Positions 25,117-35,164 are shown, numbered from the stretch's first letter. The stretch is 64,000 nt of DNA from Luteimonas huabeiensis HB2 (GCF_000559025.1 NZ_JAAN01000045.1:45933-109932); one strand, 5' to 3'. Program-made: numbers and translations. The notes: generated by a model from the sequence alone, not told the origin.

Positions 25117-25641
25117 TCAGCGCGCCGGTTGCGCGGTCTCGCGCGCCTGGCGCCAGCGGCGCAGGCGGCCACGCGCATTCGCGTAGGGCGAGGCGGTGTT
25201 GAACTGGATCATGCGCCCGCGCGTCCACTTGCCGTGCCAGGGGCGGCCATACAGCGCGTCGTCGTCGAAGCCCGTCACCAGCGCGACGATGCGGTCCTTG
25301 GACGCCTGCAACCGCAGCACCAGCGCATCGAACGGCACGTCGCCGTACGCTTCGTAGAACGACTGCGCCAACCGGCCCAGCTCGTTCCACTTGAAGCCGG
25401 GCGCGGGAAACGCGATGTCCGCCCCCCGCGCCTCGGCGTCGTGCCAGGCGAGCACGCGCTCGTTCCAGCCCACCAGGTAGGCGACCAAGTCGCGCGGCCG
25501 CATCCGGCTGCCGGCGACGTGGCCGTCCATGGTGGCCTCGTCGACGGCGTCGGGCGGCAGCGTCGCGAGCTCGCGCAGGAGCGCGGAGAATTCCTTGTCG
25601 ATCGCTGCGAGCAGGGCGGCGCGATCCTGAGGGATGGGCAT
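25117..25641 (-). CDS. ClbS/DfsB family four-helix bundle protein
   Basis: 174 residues. It has DinB-like fold features: RAALLAAIDKEFSALLREL, the RMRPRDLVAYLVGWNERVLAWHD region (in fragments) and the C-terminal FNTASPYANARGRLRRWR. The ClbS/DfsB group includes the colibactin self-protection hydrolase ClbS and DfsB; most members have unknown substrates. AGGAGA lies 6 nt upstream of the ATG. It converges with ygiC. Confidence 0.88.
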   Translation of the reverse strand: MPIPQDRAALLAAIDKEFSALLRELATLPPDAVDEATMDGHVAGSRMRPRDLVAYLVGWNERVLAWHDAEARGADIAFPAPGFKWNELGRLAQSFYEAYGDVPFDALVLRLQASKDRIVALVTGFDDDALYGRPWHGKWTRGRMIQFNTASPYANARGRLRRWRQARETAQPAR

Positions 25642-25738
25642 GCAGGTCTCCTGCGCAGCGCGCGCCGCCGAGTGTAGCGTGTCGGCCGCACCCGCCCGGC
25701 CCGGGGACGCGTTTGCACGCAAGGTGCCCGGCGATTCC

Positions 25739-26452
25739 TCAGGCAGAAGCCGCGTCGCCGCGACGCGCATCGGCGGGAGCGTTGCCGCTTCTCGCCGAAC
25801 GCGACGCCTCGCCGAGCAGGAATTCGTAGAGCTGCAGGCGCCTCCGGAATTCCGCGCCCGCCCAGCCGATCAGCCAAAGCCCTGCCGCCATCGCTGCGAG
25901 CAATGCCAGCCAGAAGGGCAGCCCGAGCAGATCGCGCCAATTGCGCAGCACCACGAACAACGAAAGCAGCACCGGCAGCAAGCCCAGCCGCTCGACGCCG
26001 CCGACCATCATGCTCAGCCGCGAAGCGAGCCGCTCATGGCCCATCCGCGCGTACCGCATCCGTTCGTCCAGCACTTCGCACGGATAAGCGGCCAACCGGG
26101 CGACGAGCGCACGGAACTGATCCACGTCATGGTCGAACTGCTCGATCAGTCCGCGCCGATGATGGCGGAATTCCTGCAGCAAGACCCGGACGTTACGAAC
26201 GAATCCCGGCAGGAGGCCGGCGATCATCGTCGCCAGGCCCATGCGCGCCATCCACAGCATCCAAAGCTGGGGCTGCAGCCATTGGATCAGCATCGAGGGC
26301 GACAAGGCGAGCGCCATGCCGGCCATACCGACCAGGTTGCAACGTACGATCCAGCGCGGCGTACCGCGTGCGGCCACCGGCCCGACGGGCAATGCCTCGA
26401 TCCACGCCTCCATCTGCGCAAACGTCAGCCGCGGCCGCTCGCTCCCATCCAT
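25739..26452 (-). CDS. Multi-spanning membrane protein, function unknown
   Basis: 237 residues from the ATG at 26452, which has a strong AGGAGGAGG ribosome-binding site. Four hydrophobic segments (LVGMAGMALALSPSMLIQW, MGLATMIAGLLPGFV, LGLLPVLLSLFVVL, WLALLAAMAAGLWLIGWAG) flank a charged cytoplasmic-type helix pair with many His/Arg (EFRHHRRGLIEQFDHDVDQF). I recognise no family. It lies 97 bp upstream, by transcription, of the ClbS-like gene and could share its transcript. Confidence 0.7.
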   Translation of the reverse strand: MDGSERPRLTFAQMEAWIEALPVGPVAARGTPRWIVRCNLVGMAGMALALSPSMLIQWLQPQLWMLWMARMGLATMIAGLLPGFVRNVRVLLQEFRHHRRGLIEQFDHDVDQFRALVARLAAYPCEVLDERMRYARMGHERLASRLSMMVGGVERLGLLPVLLSLFVVLRNWRDLLGLPFWLALLAAMAAGLWLIGWAGAEFRRRLQLYEFLLGEASRSARSGNAPADARRGDAASA

Positions 26453-26629
26453 CGCGCCTCCTCCTTGCGCCACCACAGCACGGCGAAGATAGCGCACTCG
26501 AAGGCATTCGCAGGAGCACGCGCGCAGGGCCGCAGACCTCCTGGTCGCCATGCCCGCGGACAGAACGCGGGCCGACGATTTCGGCCGCATCCAGCACCAC
26601 CGCCCCGATGCGAAGCGATGGCGCGAAGG

Positions 26630-26839
26630 TCAGCGCCGGTAAGCGGGATCGGCCGGCGGGATCGGCGCCGGGTTCGCGGCGACCCAGCGCATGGCGAGTT
26701 CGGCCATCCGCGCGAATTCCTCGTCGTCGCCGGTGCCGGCGCGCAGGGCCCGCGCCAGCGCTTCGGCCCAGGGCAGTTCCGCGGGTTCGATGCGCTGCCC
26801 GAAGTCCTCCGGCGACGTGGCGCGCTTGCGCTGGGCCAT
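26630..26839 (-). CDS. Small hypothetical protein (69 aa)
   Basis: It begins MAQRKRATSPEDFGQRIEP and continues with a helical, acidic middle (WAEALARALRAGTGDDEEFA) and a Pro-rich end. GGA lies directly upstream of the ATG. Its length and composition agree with a real small protein, but no family is recognised. It is followed at the 5' side by the FKBP gene (62 bp upstream on the same strand). Confidence 0.55.
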   Translation of the reverse strand: MAQRKRATSPEDFGQRIEPAELPWAEALARALRAGTGDDEEFARMAELAMRWVAANPAPIPPADPAYRR

Positions 26840-26901
26840 TCCGATTCGTCCTGCGGCGAGCGATGGCGCGGATCGTACCGGCCGGTCCCGCGCGCGGACG
26901 C

Positions 26902-27369
26902 TCAGGCCGCCAGCGCGCGCCCGCTCTGCCGCTCGTCCTCGGTGGATTCGCGCACGTCGGCCACTTCCACGTCGAAATGCAGCGTGCGCCCGGCCAGCGG
27001 GTGGTTGCCGTCGATCCGCACCTGGTCGCCGGCCACGTCCACCACGGTCACCAGCAGCGGCCCGCGCTCGCTCTGGGCCTGGAACTGCATGCCGGGCTGG
27101 ATCGTGTCGATGCCCTGGAAGACCTCGCGCGGCAGCGACTGCACCAGCGCCTCGTTGCGCTCGCCGTAGGCCTGCTGCGGCGGCACTTCGACCTTCAGCG
27201 TGTCGCCCGCCTGGCGGCCTTCGAGCGCGTTTTCCAGGCCGGGAATGATGTTGCCGGCGCCGTGCAGGTAGCGCAGCGGCTGCGCGGGCGGCGACTTGTC
27301 GAGCACCTGGCCCGCGTCGTCGGTGAGGGTGTAGTGGATGCTGGCGACGCGTGCGGCGGCGATCTCCAT
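26902..27369 (-). CDS. FKBP-type peptidyl-prolyl isomerase (SlyD-like)
   Basis: 155 residues. It has the SlyD/FkpB pattern: YTLTDDAGQVLDKS, PLRYLHGAGNIIPGLENALEG, the insert-in-flap region VPPQQAYGERNEAL, and NHPLAGRTLHFDVEV. The metal-binding His-rich tail of E. coli SlyD is absent. It is a cytoplasmic cis-trans prolyl isomerase/chaperone. The start at 27369 has AGGAG 7 nt upstream. Confidence 0.93.
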   Translation of the reverse strand: MEIAAARVASIHYTLTDDAGQVLDKSPPAQPLRYLHGAGNIIPGLENALEGRQAGDTLKVEVPPQQAYGERNEALVQSLPREVFQGIDTIQPGMQFQAQSERGPLLVTVVDVAGDQVRIDGNHPLAGRTLHFDVEVADVRESTEDERQSGRALAA

Positions 27370-27538
27370 GGGGAGCTCCTTGGAATCGAGGGAAGGGGAG
27401 GGTGTAGACGACGGGAAGGCACCGGCATGCCCACGGTGCGACATCACGCGGCCACCATAGCCAAGGCCAGGCAGGCGCGCAAACGCGGCGATGCACGCCC
27501 CGCGCCCGGCAAGGGAGGACTGAATGCGCCTTCTCCAC

Positions 27539-27554
27539 CTAGGGTGATCCCTAG
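27539..27554 (+). promoter_or_regulatory. CTAGGG-N4-YCCNAG operator-like motif, copy 2
   Basis: CTAGGGTGATCCCTAG is a perfect 6-4-6 inverted repeat, 104 nt upstream of the ATG at 27659. A further CTAGGG half-site lies at 27577-27582. It matches the motifs at 2852-2867 (minus) and 33288-33303. The rest of 27370-27658 shows no gene. Confidence 0.6.
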
Positions 27555-27658
27555 ATGGCAGGCCGGCGGCCGGCTTCTAGGGTGGGTGCCGGTCCGTCGC
27601 CCCCGGCCTCATGGGCGGCGCCAGATCCTTCCCACCCCCAAGATTGGAGTGAACCCCC

Positions 27659-28135
27659 ATGACGGATGGAGCTTCCGGCGCTTCCGGCGCCAATGCTTCC
27701 GGAGGCGCCGGCGACGCCGGCAGCGCGGCCGACAACGCCGCCAACGACGCCGCCGTCAGCGCCGTCGAGAGCATGGGCCGCGCGTCGTCGGAAGCGACGA
27801 GCGAGGCGCAGAACGCCACCCAGGCCGCACAGGCGGGCCTGGCTTGCGACGCCGAGGCCGCGCTGTCGCGCGCGGAAGCCGCCGCCGCGCAGACGCAGCA
27901 GCAGGCGCAGGCGGTGGCCGACCTCGCCGCGGCCAACCCCACTTCGGTGACCCAGGCGGCCGCCGAGTTCGCCGCCGAGGACGCGCGACAGGCTGCCGAT
28001 GCGGTGGCGACGGCCCGCGACGCCGTCCAGCAGGCGCGCGAGTCGCTCGGCGTGTCCGGTTGCGTCTCCGAGGCGCAGCCCACCCACCCCACCCAGGGCC
28101 TGGCGCTCAACACCATCGACCAGCTCTGGTCCTGA
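27659..28135 (+). CDS. Ala/Gly/Gln-rich coiled-coil protein, function unknown
   Basis: 158 residues. A Gly/Ser/Ala leader (MTDGASGASGANASGG) closely resembles in style the start of the protein encoded at 2007-2792 (MSDGSDGAGG). About residues 25-125 are heptad-like Ala/Gln/Glu helix (AEAAAAQTQQQAQAVADLA), and two cysteines (LACDAEAA, SGCVSEA) lie near its ends. There is no signal peptide. GGAGTG lies 8 nt upstream of the ATG. It shares the CTAGGG-type upstream motif with two other unknown proteins. No family is recognised. Confidence 0.65.
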   Translation: MTDGASGASGANASGGAGDAGSAADNAANDAAVSAVESMGRASSEATSEAQNATQAAQAGLACDAEAALSRAEAAAAQTQQQAQAVADLAAANPTSVTQAAAEFAAEDARQAADAVATARDAVQQARESLGVSGCVSEAQPTHPTQGLALNTIDQLWS

Positions 28136-28373
28136 GCGCAGTCTTCGCCCGCGAGCCCTGGCGCGATCCGCTGAGCGCCACGGGGCCGTAGGCGCGCGCT
28201 GGCGGGCGACCACGCGTCGCAGGCGCCGTGCGGACGTGTGCCATCGCTGCGCATGCGCCGCGGCGGCAGGACGCCGGCATCGGCACGCGCAGCCCGGCCA
28301 CACGCCCCGGGGCGCGGCCCGCACGATGGCCGGCCCTCCACCTGCCCGCGCTCCGGCCTGCGATCATGTGCGC

Positions 28374-29756
<1,383 letters not shown>

Positions 29757-29780
29757 CCGCGCCCGCGGCGAAGAAGCGCC

Positions 29781-30800
29781 TCACAGCCTGGCGTCCACCT
29801 TCAGGTCGCCCGGCCGGATCCAGCCCCAGCGCCGCAGCGGCAGCGCGATGAGCAGCGTCAGCAGCGCCGGCGCCAGGAAGTGCAGCAGCCCGATCGACAG
29901 CCACACCGATGGCGCATCGCCCATCGCCGCCAGCGTGCCGACCTGGCCGACGAAACCGCTGGTGCCCATGCCGGAGCCGGTCGGTACGTTGCGCATGCCG
30001 AAGCCCAGCGTGGCGACCGGGCCGAGGATCGCCCCGGCCAGCGTCGGCGGAATCCAGATGCGCGGATTGCGCACGATGTTGGGCAGTTGCAGCATGCTGG
30101 TGCCCAGGCCCTGGCTGAGCAGCCCGGAGGCGCCGTTCTCGCGCCAGCTCATGACCGCGAAGCCGACCATCTGCGCCGCGCAGCCCACCGTGGCCGCGCC
30201 GCCGGCCAGGCCGCCCAGCCCCAGCGAGATCGCCAGCGCCGCGCTGGAGGTCGGGCCGGTCAGGATCATGCCCATCGCCACCGCGATCAGCACGCTCATC
30301 AGCAGCGGCTGCAGCGTCATCGCCCACTCGATCGCCTGCCCGGTCGCCGCCATCACGCCGCCGATCAACGGCGCCAGCGCCTGCGCGGTGGCGAAGCCGG
30401 CGACCAGCGCCGCGGCGGGCGTGGCGATGATGTCGATCGGCGTCGTGCGGCTGACCAGCTTGCCGATCTCGGTGCCCACCGCGACCGCGACGAAGCAGCC
30501 GACCGGGCCGCCGAGCTTCGCGCCCAGCAGCCCGGTCGCGGCGCTGGCGAAGATCACGATCGGCGGGCCCTTCAACCCGTAGGCGACCGCCACGCCGATC
30601 GCCGCCCCCATCGCCTGCTGCGCCATCGCGCCGGCATCGATCAGCCAGGCCTGCCCGGTCCAGCCGCCCACGGTCTTGAGGATCAGCCCGATCACCAGCG
30701 AGCCGAACAGGCCCAGCGTCATCGCGTTGAGCGCCTCGATGCCGTAGCGGCGCAGCGAGAACTCGATGTCGCGCGCGCGCAGGAAGGCCTTGAACGACAT
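29781..30800 (-). CDS. PTS EIIC-like membrane transporter (PTS_EIIC_2 type)
   Basis: 339 residues with eight or more hydrophobic helices rich in Gly/Ala. Conserved features are GLFGSLVIGLILKTVG, LKGPPIVIFASAATGLLG, and FGMRNVPTGSGMGTSGFVG. It matches the stand-alone EIIC-like permeases (PF13303), which lack EIIA/EIIB domains. No PTS phosphocarrier gene is adjacent, so sugar phosphorylation coupling is uncertain and it may simply be a transporter. It converges with dbpA. Confidence 0.85.
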   Translation of the reverse strand: MSFKAFLRARDIEFSLRRYGIEALNAMTLGLFGSLVIGLILKTVGGWTGQAWLIDAGAMAQQAMGAAIGVAVAYGLKGPPIVIFASAATGLLGAKLGGPVGCFVAVAVGTEIGKLVSRTTPIDIIATPAAALVAGFATAQALAPLIGGVMAATGQAIEWAMTLQPLLMSVLIAVAMGMILTGPTSSAALAISLGLGGLAGGAATVGCAAQMVGFAVMSWRENGASGLLSQGLGTSMLQLPNIVRNPRIWIPPTLAGAILGPVATLGFGMRNVPTGSGMGTSGFVGQVGTLAAMGDAPSVWLSIGLLHFLAPALLTLLIALPLRRWGWIRPGDLKVDARL

Positions 30801-30908
30801 GGACGCCGGACGCGGGAGGGGCGGCTACGTTACCAGGGCCCCGGGGCGGTCGCCTCGTGCGGACCGGGCGGCCGGCGCACGCGCGGCCGATGCGTCCGGC
30901 GATCGCCC

Positions 30909-31298
30909 TCAGCGCGCGACCAGCGCGATGTTCGGGTGCGAGGCGAGGATTTCCAGCACGATGTCGAAGAAGGTCGGCCCGGTGCCGGCCTCCAGCGCGT
31001 CCAGCTCGCGGCGGATGCGCGCCACGTCGTACCCGGGCCGCGCCAGCTTGTCTTCCAGCATGCGCCGCGTCGCTTCCACGCCCAGGGCCTGCCGGTTCCG
31101 CTCGAAGTCCGCCCACACCAGCGTCACCGGCGCCGTGCCCTGCAGCGCGCCGTAGCCGCCGTACAGCAGGTCGTCGAGGGCGTCCAGGCTGTGGCCCAGC
31201 GGCCAGTCGACGCCGGCCATGAGCACGCGCTCCACCTCGGCGTAGAACGAGGCGATATCGTGGATGCGGCGGCCGTCGAGAACGAGCGTCTGGGACAT
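30909..31298 (-). CDS. Barstar-like ribonuclease inhibitor family protein
   Basis: 129 residues. It shows the barstar pattern: LVLDGRRIHDIASFYAEVER, the inhibitory-helix region GHSLDALDDLLYGGYGAL, and the strand VTLVWADFER. Barstar blocks extracellular RNases such as barnase by occupying the active site. No barnase or other secreted RNase gene is found next to it, so the partner is elsewhere or absent. The start is chosen at 31298, where the barstar fold begins. It lies 108 bp upstream of the EIIC-like gene. Confidence 0.85.
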   Translation of the reverse strand: MSQTLVLDGRRIHDIASFYAEVERVLMAGVDWPLGHSLDALDDLLYGGYGALQGTAPVTLVWADFERNRQALGVEATRRMLEDKLARPGYDVARIRRELDALEAGTGPTFFDIVLEILASHPNIALVAR

Positions 31299-31390
31299 GG
31301 GGACACGGGCTGGCGCCGGGGCGCCCATCCTGCCATCGCGCCGCGGCCGGCGCGTTAGCATGGCCCCGCCCTTCCCCGCAGGCCCCGCCC

Positions 31391-32140
31391 ATGGCCGCTT
31401 CGATGACGACCAGCCCCATCGCCATCCGCTCCTACGGCGCGGACAGCACCCTGGACCGCCACGACTTCGCGCAGATCGTGCTGCCGCTCGCCGGCTCGCT
31501 GGCCATGGACATCGCCGGGCGCGAGGCCACCATCGACCGCGCGACCGCGGCCTACGTGGAGGCCGGCGCCCGCCACGACCAGGTGAGCCGCGCCGCCAAC
31601 CGCTCGATCATCCTGGACCTGCACGCCGGCGATCTGGACGACCGCACCGCGGAACGGCTGGCGCGCCGCCCGTACATCCCGCTGGCGCCCGAGGCCGGCG
31701 GCCTGGTCGACTACATGGCGCGGCTGGCCGCCCGCGGCCCGGTGCCGGCGCACCGCCTGCGGCTGTGGACGGCGCTGCTGGTGGACGCGCTGCTGGGCGA
31801 CGAGCCGCGGCCGCGCTCGCGGCTGGCGCCGCTGCTGGCCGCGGTGGAGAGCCGGCTCGCGCAGGACTGGACCGTGGAGGCGATGGCGCGCGCGGTCGGC
31901 GTCGGTCCCAGTCGCCTGCACGCGATCTTCCAGGCCGAGCTGGGCAGCACGCCCCGCGCCTGGCTCTCGGCGCGGCGGCTCGAGCGCGCGCGGCATCTGC
32001 TGGCCCACACCGCCGCGCCGATCGCCGAGGTCGCCTACCGTTGCGGCTATGCCGACCAGAGCGCGCTGACCCGCGCGATGCGCCAGGCCACCGGCATGAC
32101 GCCCGCCGCGTGGCGCCGGCAGGCAGGAGCCCGCGACTAG
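31391..32140 (+). CDS. AraC-family transcriptional regulator
   Basis: 249 residues. The N-terminal half is a cupin-like ligand domain (QIVLPLAGSLAMDIAGREAT). The C-terminal part has two HTH motifs: WTVEAMARAVGVGPSRLHAI and PIAEVAYRCGYADQSALTRA, followed by the family end TGMTPAAWRRQ. An ATG 12 nt inside is an alternative start. The DMT-family transporter gene follows 53 bp downstream on the same strand; the regulator may control it. Confidence 0.92.
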   Translation: MAASMTTSPIAIRSYGADSTLDRHDFAQIVLPLAGSLAMDIAGREATIDRATAAYVEAGARHDQVSRAANRSIILDLHAGDLDDRTAERLARRPYIPLAPEAGGLVDYMARLAARGPVPAHRLRLWTALLVDALLGDEPRPRSRLAPLLAAVESRLAQDWTVEAMARAVGVGPSRLHAIFQAELGSTPRAWLSARRLERARHLLAHTAAPIAEVAYRCGYADQSALTRAMRQATGMTPAAWRRQAGARD

Positions 32141-32193
32141 AACGCGCGAGTCCCGGTCAAGACGGGGCTCCGGCACGGCCCTACCCTGCCGGC

Positions 32194-33153
32194 ATGAGCG
32201 ACCACGGCCATCGCAACACGATCCTCGGCGTCGCCTGCGGCATGGGCGCGGGCGCCCTGTGGGGCCTGGTGTTCCTGGCCCCGGAGCTGGTGCGCGAGTT
32301 CGCGCCGCTGCAGCTGACCATCGGCCGCTACCTGTTCTACGGCCTGTTCTCGGCGCTGTTGATCGCCCCGCTCTGGCGCGCCCTGCGGCCGAAGCTGGGC
32401 CGGCGCGAGTGGATCGCGCTGGCCTGGCTGGCGCTGACCGGCAACGTCCTCTACTACGTGCTGCTGGCCAGCGCCGTGCAGCTGGGCGGCATCGCGATGA
32501 CCTCGCTGGTCATCGGCTTCCTGCCGGTCGCGGTCACCCTCGTCGGCAGCCGCGACGCGGGCGCGCTGCCGCTGCGCCGGCTGGGGCTCTCGCTCGCCTG
32601 CTGCGCTGCCGGCGCGCTGTGCATCGGCTGGCAGGCGCTGGCGGCGCCGGCCTCAGGCTCCGCCGGCCGCCAGCTCGCCGGGCTGCTGTGCGCCGCCGGC
32701 GCGCTGGCCTCGTGGACCTGCTACGCGGTGGGCAACCGGCGCTGGCTGGTGCGCCTGCGCGACGTCTCCATGCACGAGTGGAACCTGCTCACCGGCGTGG
32801 TCACCTGCGCGCAGACCCTGCTGCTGGTGCCGGTGGCGCTGCTGCTGCATCGCGAGCCGCACGACGGGCAGGCCTGGGCGCTGCTGGCCGGCGTGTCGGC
32901 CGGCGTCGCCCTGTTCGCCTCGATCCTGGGCAACGCGCTGTGGAACCGCATGAGCCGGCTGCTGCCGCTGACGCTGGTCGGGCAGATGATCCTGTTCGAG
33001 ACCCTGTTCGCGCTGCTCTACGGCCTGCTGTGGGAGCGGCGCGGCCCGACCGCGCTGGAGCTCGCCGCCTTCGTGCTGGTGGCGCTGGGCGTGGCGACCT
33101 GCCTGGCCGCGCACCGCCCCCGGCGCGTCATCCCCGCGCCGCCGGGCGCGTAG
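32194..33153 (+). CDS. EamA/DMT superfamily transporter
   Basis: 319 residues with about ten hydrophobic helices arranged as two EamA halves (GVACGMGAGALWGLVFLAPE; ASWTCYAVGNRRWL and LLPLTLVGQMILFETLFALL). Members export amino acids, metabolites or drugs. It lies directly downstream of the AraC regulator, which suggests joint expression. The substrate is unknown. Confidence 0.9.
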   Translation: MSDHGHRNTILGVACGMGAGALWGLVFLAPELVREFAPLQLTIGRYLFYGLFSALLIAPLWRALRPKLGRREWIALAWLALTGNVLYYVLLASAVQLGGIAMTSLVIGFLPVAVTLVGSRDAGALPLRRLGLSLACCAAGALCIGWQALAAPASGSAGRQLAGLLCAAGALASWTCYAVGNRRWLVRLRDVSMHEWNLLTGVVTCAQTLLLVPVALLLHREPHDGQAWALLAGVSAGVALFASILGNALWNRMSRLLPLTLVGQMILFETLFALLYGLLWERRGPTALELAAFVLVALGVATCLAAHRPRRVIPAPPGA

Positions 33154-33287
33154 AAGCGCGCGCAGCCGCCCGCTTCGCGGAGAAGGCCGCGGCATGGGCG
33201 AGCGCCGGCATGCCGCACGCTCGGTCCGTGCCGGCTGTCACGGAGCCGGCGATGCCGCTGTCTGCCGGCCCAACGCAGGCCGCGCGC

Positions 33288-33303
33288 CTAGGGATTTCCC
33301 GAG
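33288..33303 (+). promoter_or_regulatory. CTAGGG-N4-YCCNAG operator-like motif, copy 3
   Basis: CTAGGGATTTCCCGAG lies 62 nt upstream of the ATG at 33366, with one departure (CCCGAG for CCCTAG) from a perfect inverted repeat. It is the third occurrence of the motif also found at 2852-2867 (minus) and 27539-27554. Both neighbours are upstream of genes without recognised function. The rest of 33154-33287 has no gene. Confidence 0.55.
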
Positions 33304-33365
33304 CTGTCGATCGCCGGCGGCTTCCGCAAGCTTGTGCACCGCCCCTCGCACAAGGAGACCTCGCC

Positions 33366-35138
33366 ATGGCGCTCGCCCCGGACAGCCTCAAGCTCGTCGA
33401 ATCCCTGAAGCGGATCGCGCAATCCCAAGCCAGCCTGGACGCGCTGGCGAGCGACGACACCTCGCCCAGCAAGTCCGAGCTGCAGGACCTGGCCAAGGAG
33501 TTGCATTCGGTCGGCGACATCAAGGGCAAGAAGGACGACTACGACAAGCGCCTGACCGCGCTGGCCAACGACTTCCTGCCCGGGCTCAGCGTGGAGGACC
33601 GCGGCCGCTTCATCGGCGCCATCCTCGAAAACGACAAGGGCGCGACCAAGTCCGATTCCTGGCTGCAGGGCGCGCGCCTGGACAAGCTGGTCGATGCCGG
33701 CAAGATCACCGCGGACCAGCGCCAGCAGGTACTGGAGGCCTTCGGTGCCGGCTACAACGCCGGCGAGGTGGACAGCGAGAACGCCTGGCGCTTCCTGGAG
33801 ATGGACGGGGTCAGCGGCGAGGTGGTGAACAAGGCCACCGCGTACCAGAGCAGCCGCGGCCTGAGCCGGGTCGAGAACGAGAACACCTCGGGCGAGGTGT
33901 TCCAGCGCTTCCTGCATGGCCTGGGCGAGGGCGACGGCCGCAGCAAGCACTTCGCCGACTTCATCGAGAAATTCACCGTCGACCAGTTGCAGGAAGGCAA
34001 GGTCGGCGCCGGCAAGACCGACAAGAACGACCGCGCCGACTACCTGGGCCTGCTGCTCAACGCCGCCGACCGCGCCGGCAAGGACGGCGCCGTGGTCAAC
34101 AGGATCCTGCACGGCGTGGACAGCGAGACGCGCGCGCGCGCCATCCAGGACGTCAGCGAGGGCTTCAGCAAGGTCACCACCGAGAACGCCTGGCTCGACC
34201 GCGAGGACAGCAAGCTGCCCGACAGCTACAACCGCGACCCGATGGAGATCCTGATCCGGGCGGTGGCCAACGACCGGGAAAGCGTCTACGCCGGCGGCAC
34301 GCGCAGCCACGCCGCCGACATGGCGGAGCTGGTCCTCGACCAGTCCAGGAACGACCCCTGGGGCGACAACGGCTTCTTCGACGACCGCAACATCCCCAAG
34401 GAAGGGCGGCAGGAGGCGCTGAACGAGCTGGTGCGCAAGAAGGCCGGTGAGATCTTCGAGTTCAACGGCCTGGGCGAGTCCGGCATCCACGAGGGCAGCA
34501 ACGTCGACAACGTCACCCGCAACGTGATGACGATGGCCAACCTGACCCGGCTGACCGGGCTGTCGCCGACCAACGAGGCCGCGCCGGACGTGCTCAACTC
34601 GCTGACCAAGCTCTCCGACGGCTGGGCCAAGGACTACCTCGACGCGCGCGAGGCCGGCAACGACGATCGCATGCTGCAGAACGAGCACCAGCTGACCCAC
34701 ATGGTGGCCTCGGTGGAGCAGGCCGTGCTCAACGGCTTCTCCGACAAGGCCGAGGACGACGCCGCGCGCAAGGCCGACCTGACCAACATGCTCAACTTCT
34801 TCATCGGCCTGGTGCCCTCGCCGGGCGGGGTCCTGACCGATGGCCTGAAGGACGGGTTCACCCAGGTGTTCGGCGAGGACAGCCGCGCCAAGGGCGTCTT
34901 CGACAAGGTCGTGGACGAGATCGGCGGCCAGGTCGACGGCAACACCGTCGGCAAGTTCAAGGACGCCATGATCGACAAGCTGACCCGCGACGAGTACCAG
35001 GACCAGTACCTGGCCACGTTCCGCGACAACGCCAACCGCTTCGTCGAGGACCAGGTGCTGCGCGGCCTGAACGGCGAGGGCAACAAGGGCATCCGCGCCG
35101 AGATCGTCAAGGAGGCCTCGCAGCTGCTGACGACCTGA
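33366..35138 (+). CDS. Large acidic protein of unknown function (590 aa)
   Basis: 590 residues with no signal peptide or membrane segment. AAGGAG lies 7-12 nt upstream of the ATG. The sequence is mostly polar helix with many D, E, N and K; recurring patterns of the type ENAWRFLEMDG, VVNRILHGVDSETRARAIQD and ENAWLDREDS suggest internal helical repeats. A short hydrophobic stretch near residue 480 (MLNFFIGLVPSPGGVLTDG) is the only apolar segment. It is complete: a hairpin terminator follows the stop. Codon use matches its neighbours, so recent transfer is not evident. It shares the CTAGGG-type motif with two other unknown proteins; a secreted effector is one guess, but no secretion signal is recognised. 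Confidence 0.8.
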   Translation: MALAPDSLKLVESLKRIAQSQASLDALASDDTSPSKSELQDLAKELHSVGDIKGKKDDYDKRLTALANDFLPGLSVEDRGRFIGAILENDKGATKSDSWLQGARLDKLVDAGKITADQRQQVLEAFGAGYNAGEVDSENAWRFLEMDGVSGEVVNKATAYQSSRGLSRVENENTSGEVFQRFLHGLGEGDGRSKHFADFIEKFTVDQLQEGKVGAGKTDKNDRADYLGLLLNAADRAGKDGAVVNRILHGVDSETRARAIQDVSEGFSKVTTENAWLDREDSKLPDSYNRDPMEILIRAVANDRESVYAGGTRSHAADMAELVLDQSRNDPWGDNGFFDDRNIPKEGRQEALNELVRKKAGEIFEFNGLGESGIHEGSNVDNVTRNVMTMANLTRLTGLSPTNEAAPDVLNSLTKLSDGWAKDYLDAREAGNDDRMLQNEHQLTHMVASVEQAVLNGFSDKAEDDAARKADLTNMLNFFIGLVPSPGGVLTDGLKDGFTQVFGEDSRAKGVFDKVVDEIGGQVDGNTVGKFKDAMIDKLTRDEYQDQYLATFRDNANRFVEDQVLRGLNGEGNKGIRAEIVKEASQLLTT

Positions 35139-35164
35139 CGCCGCGCGGCGCCCGCAGGCCCGGC

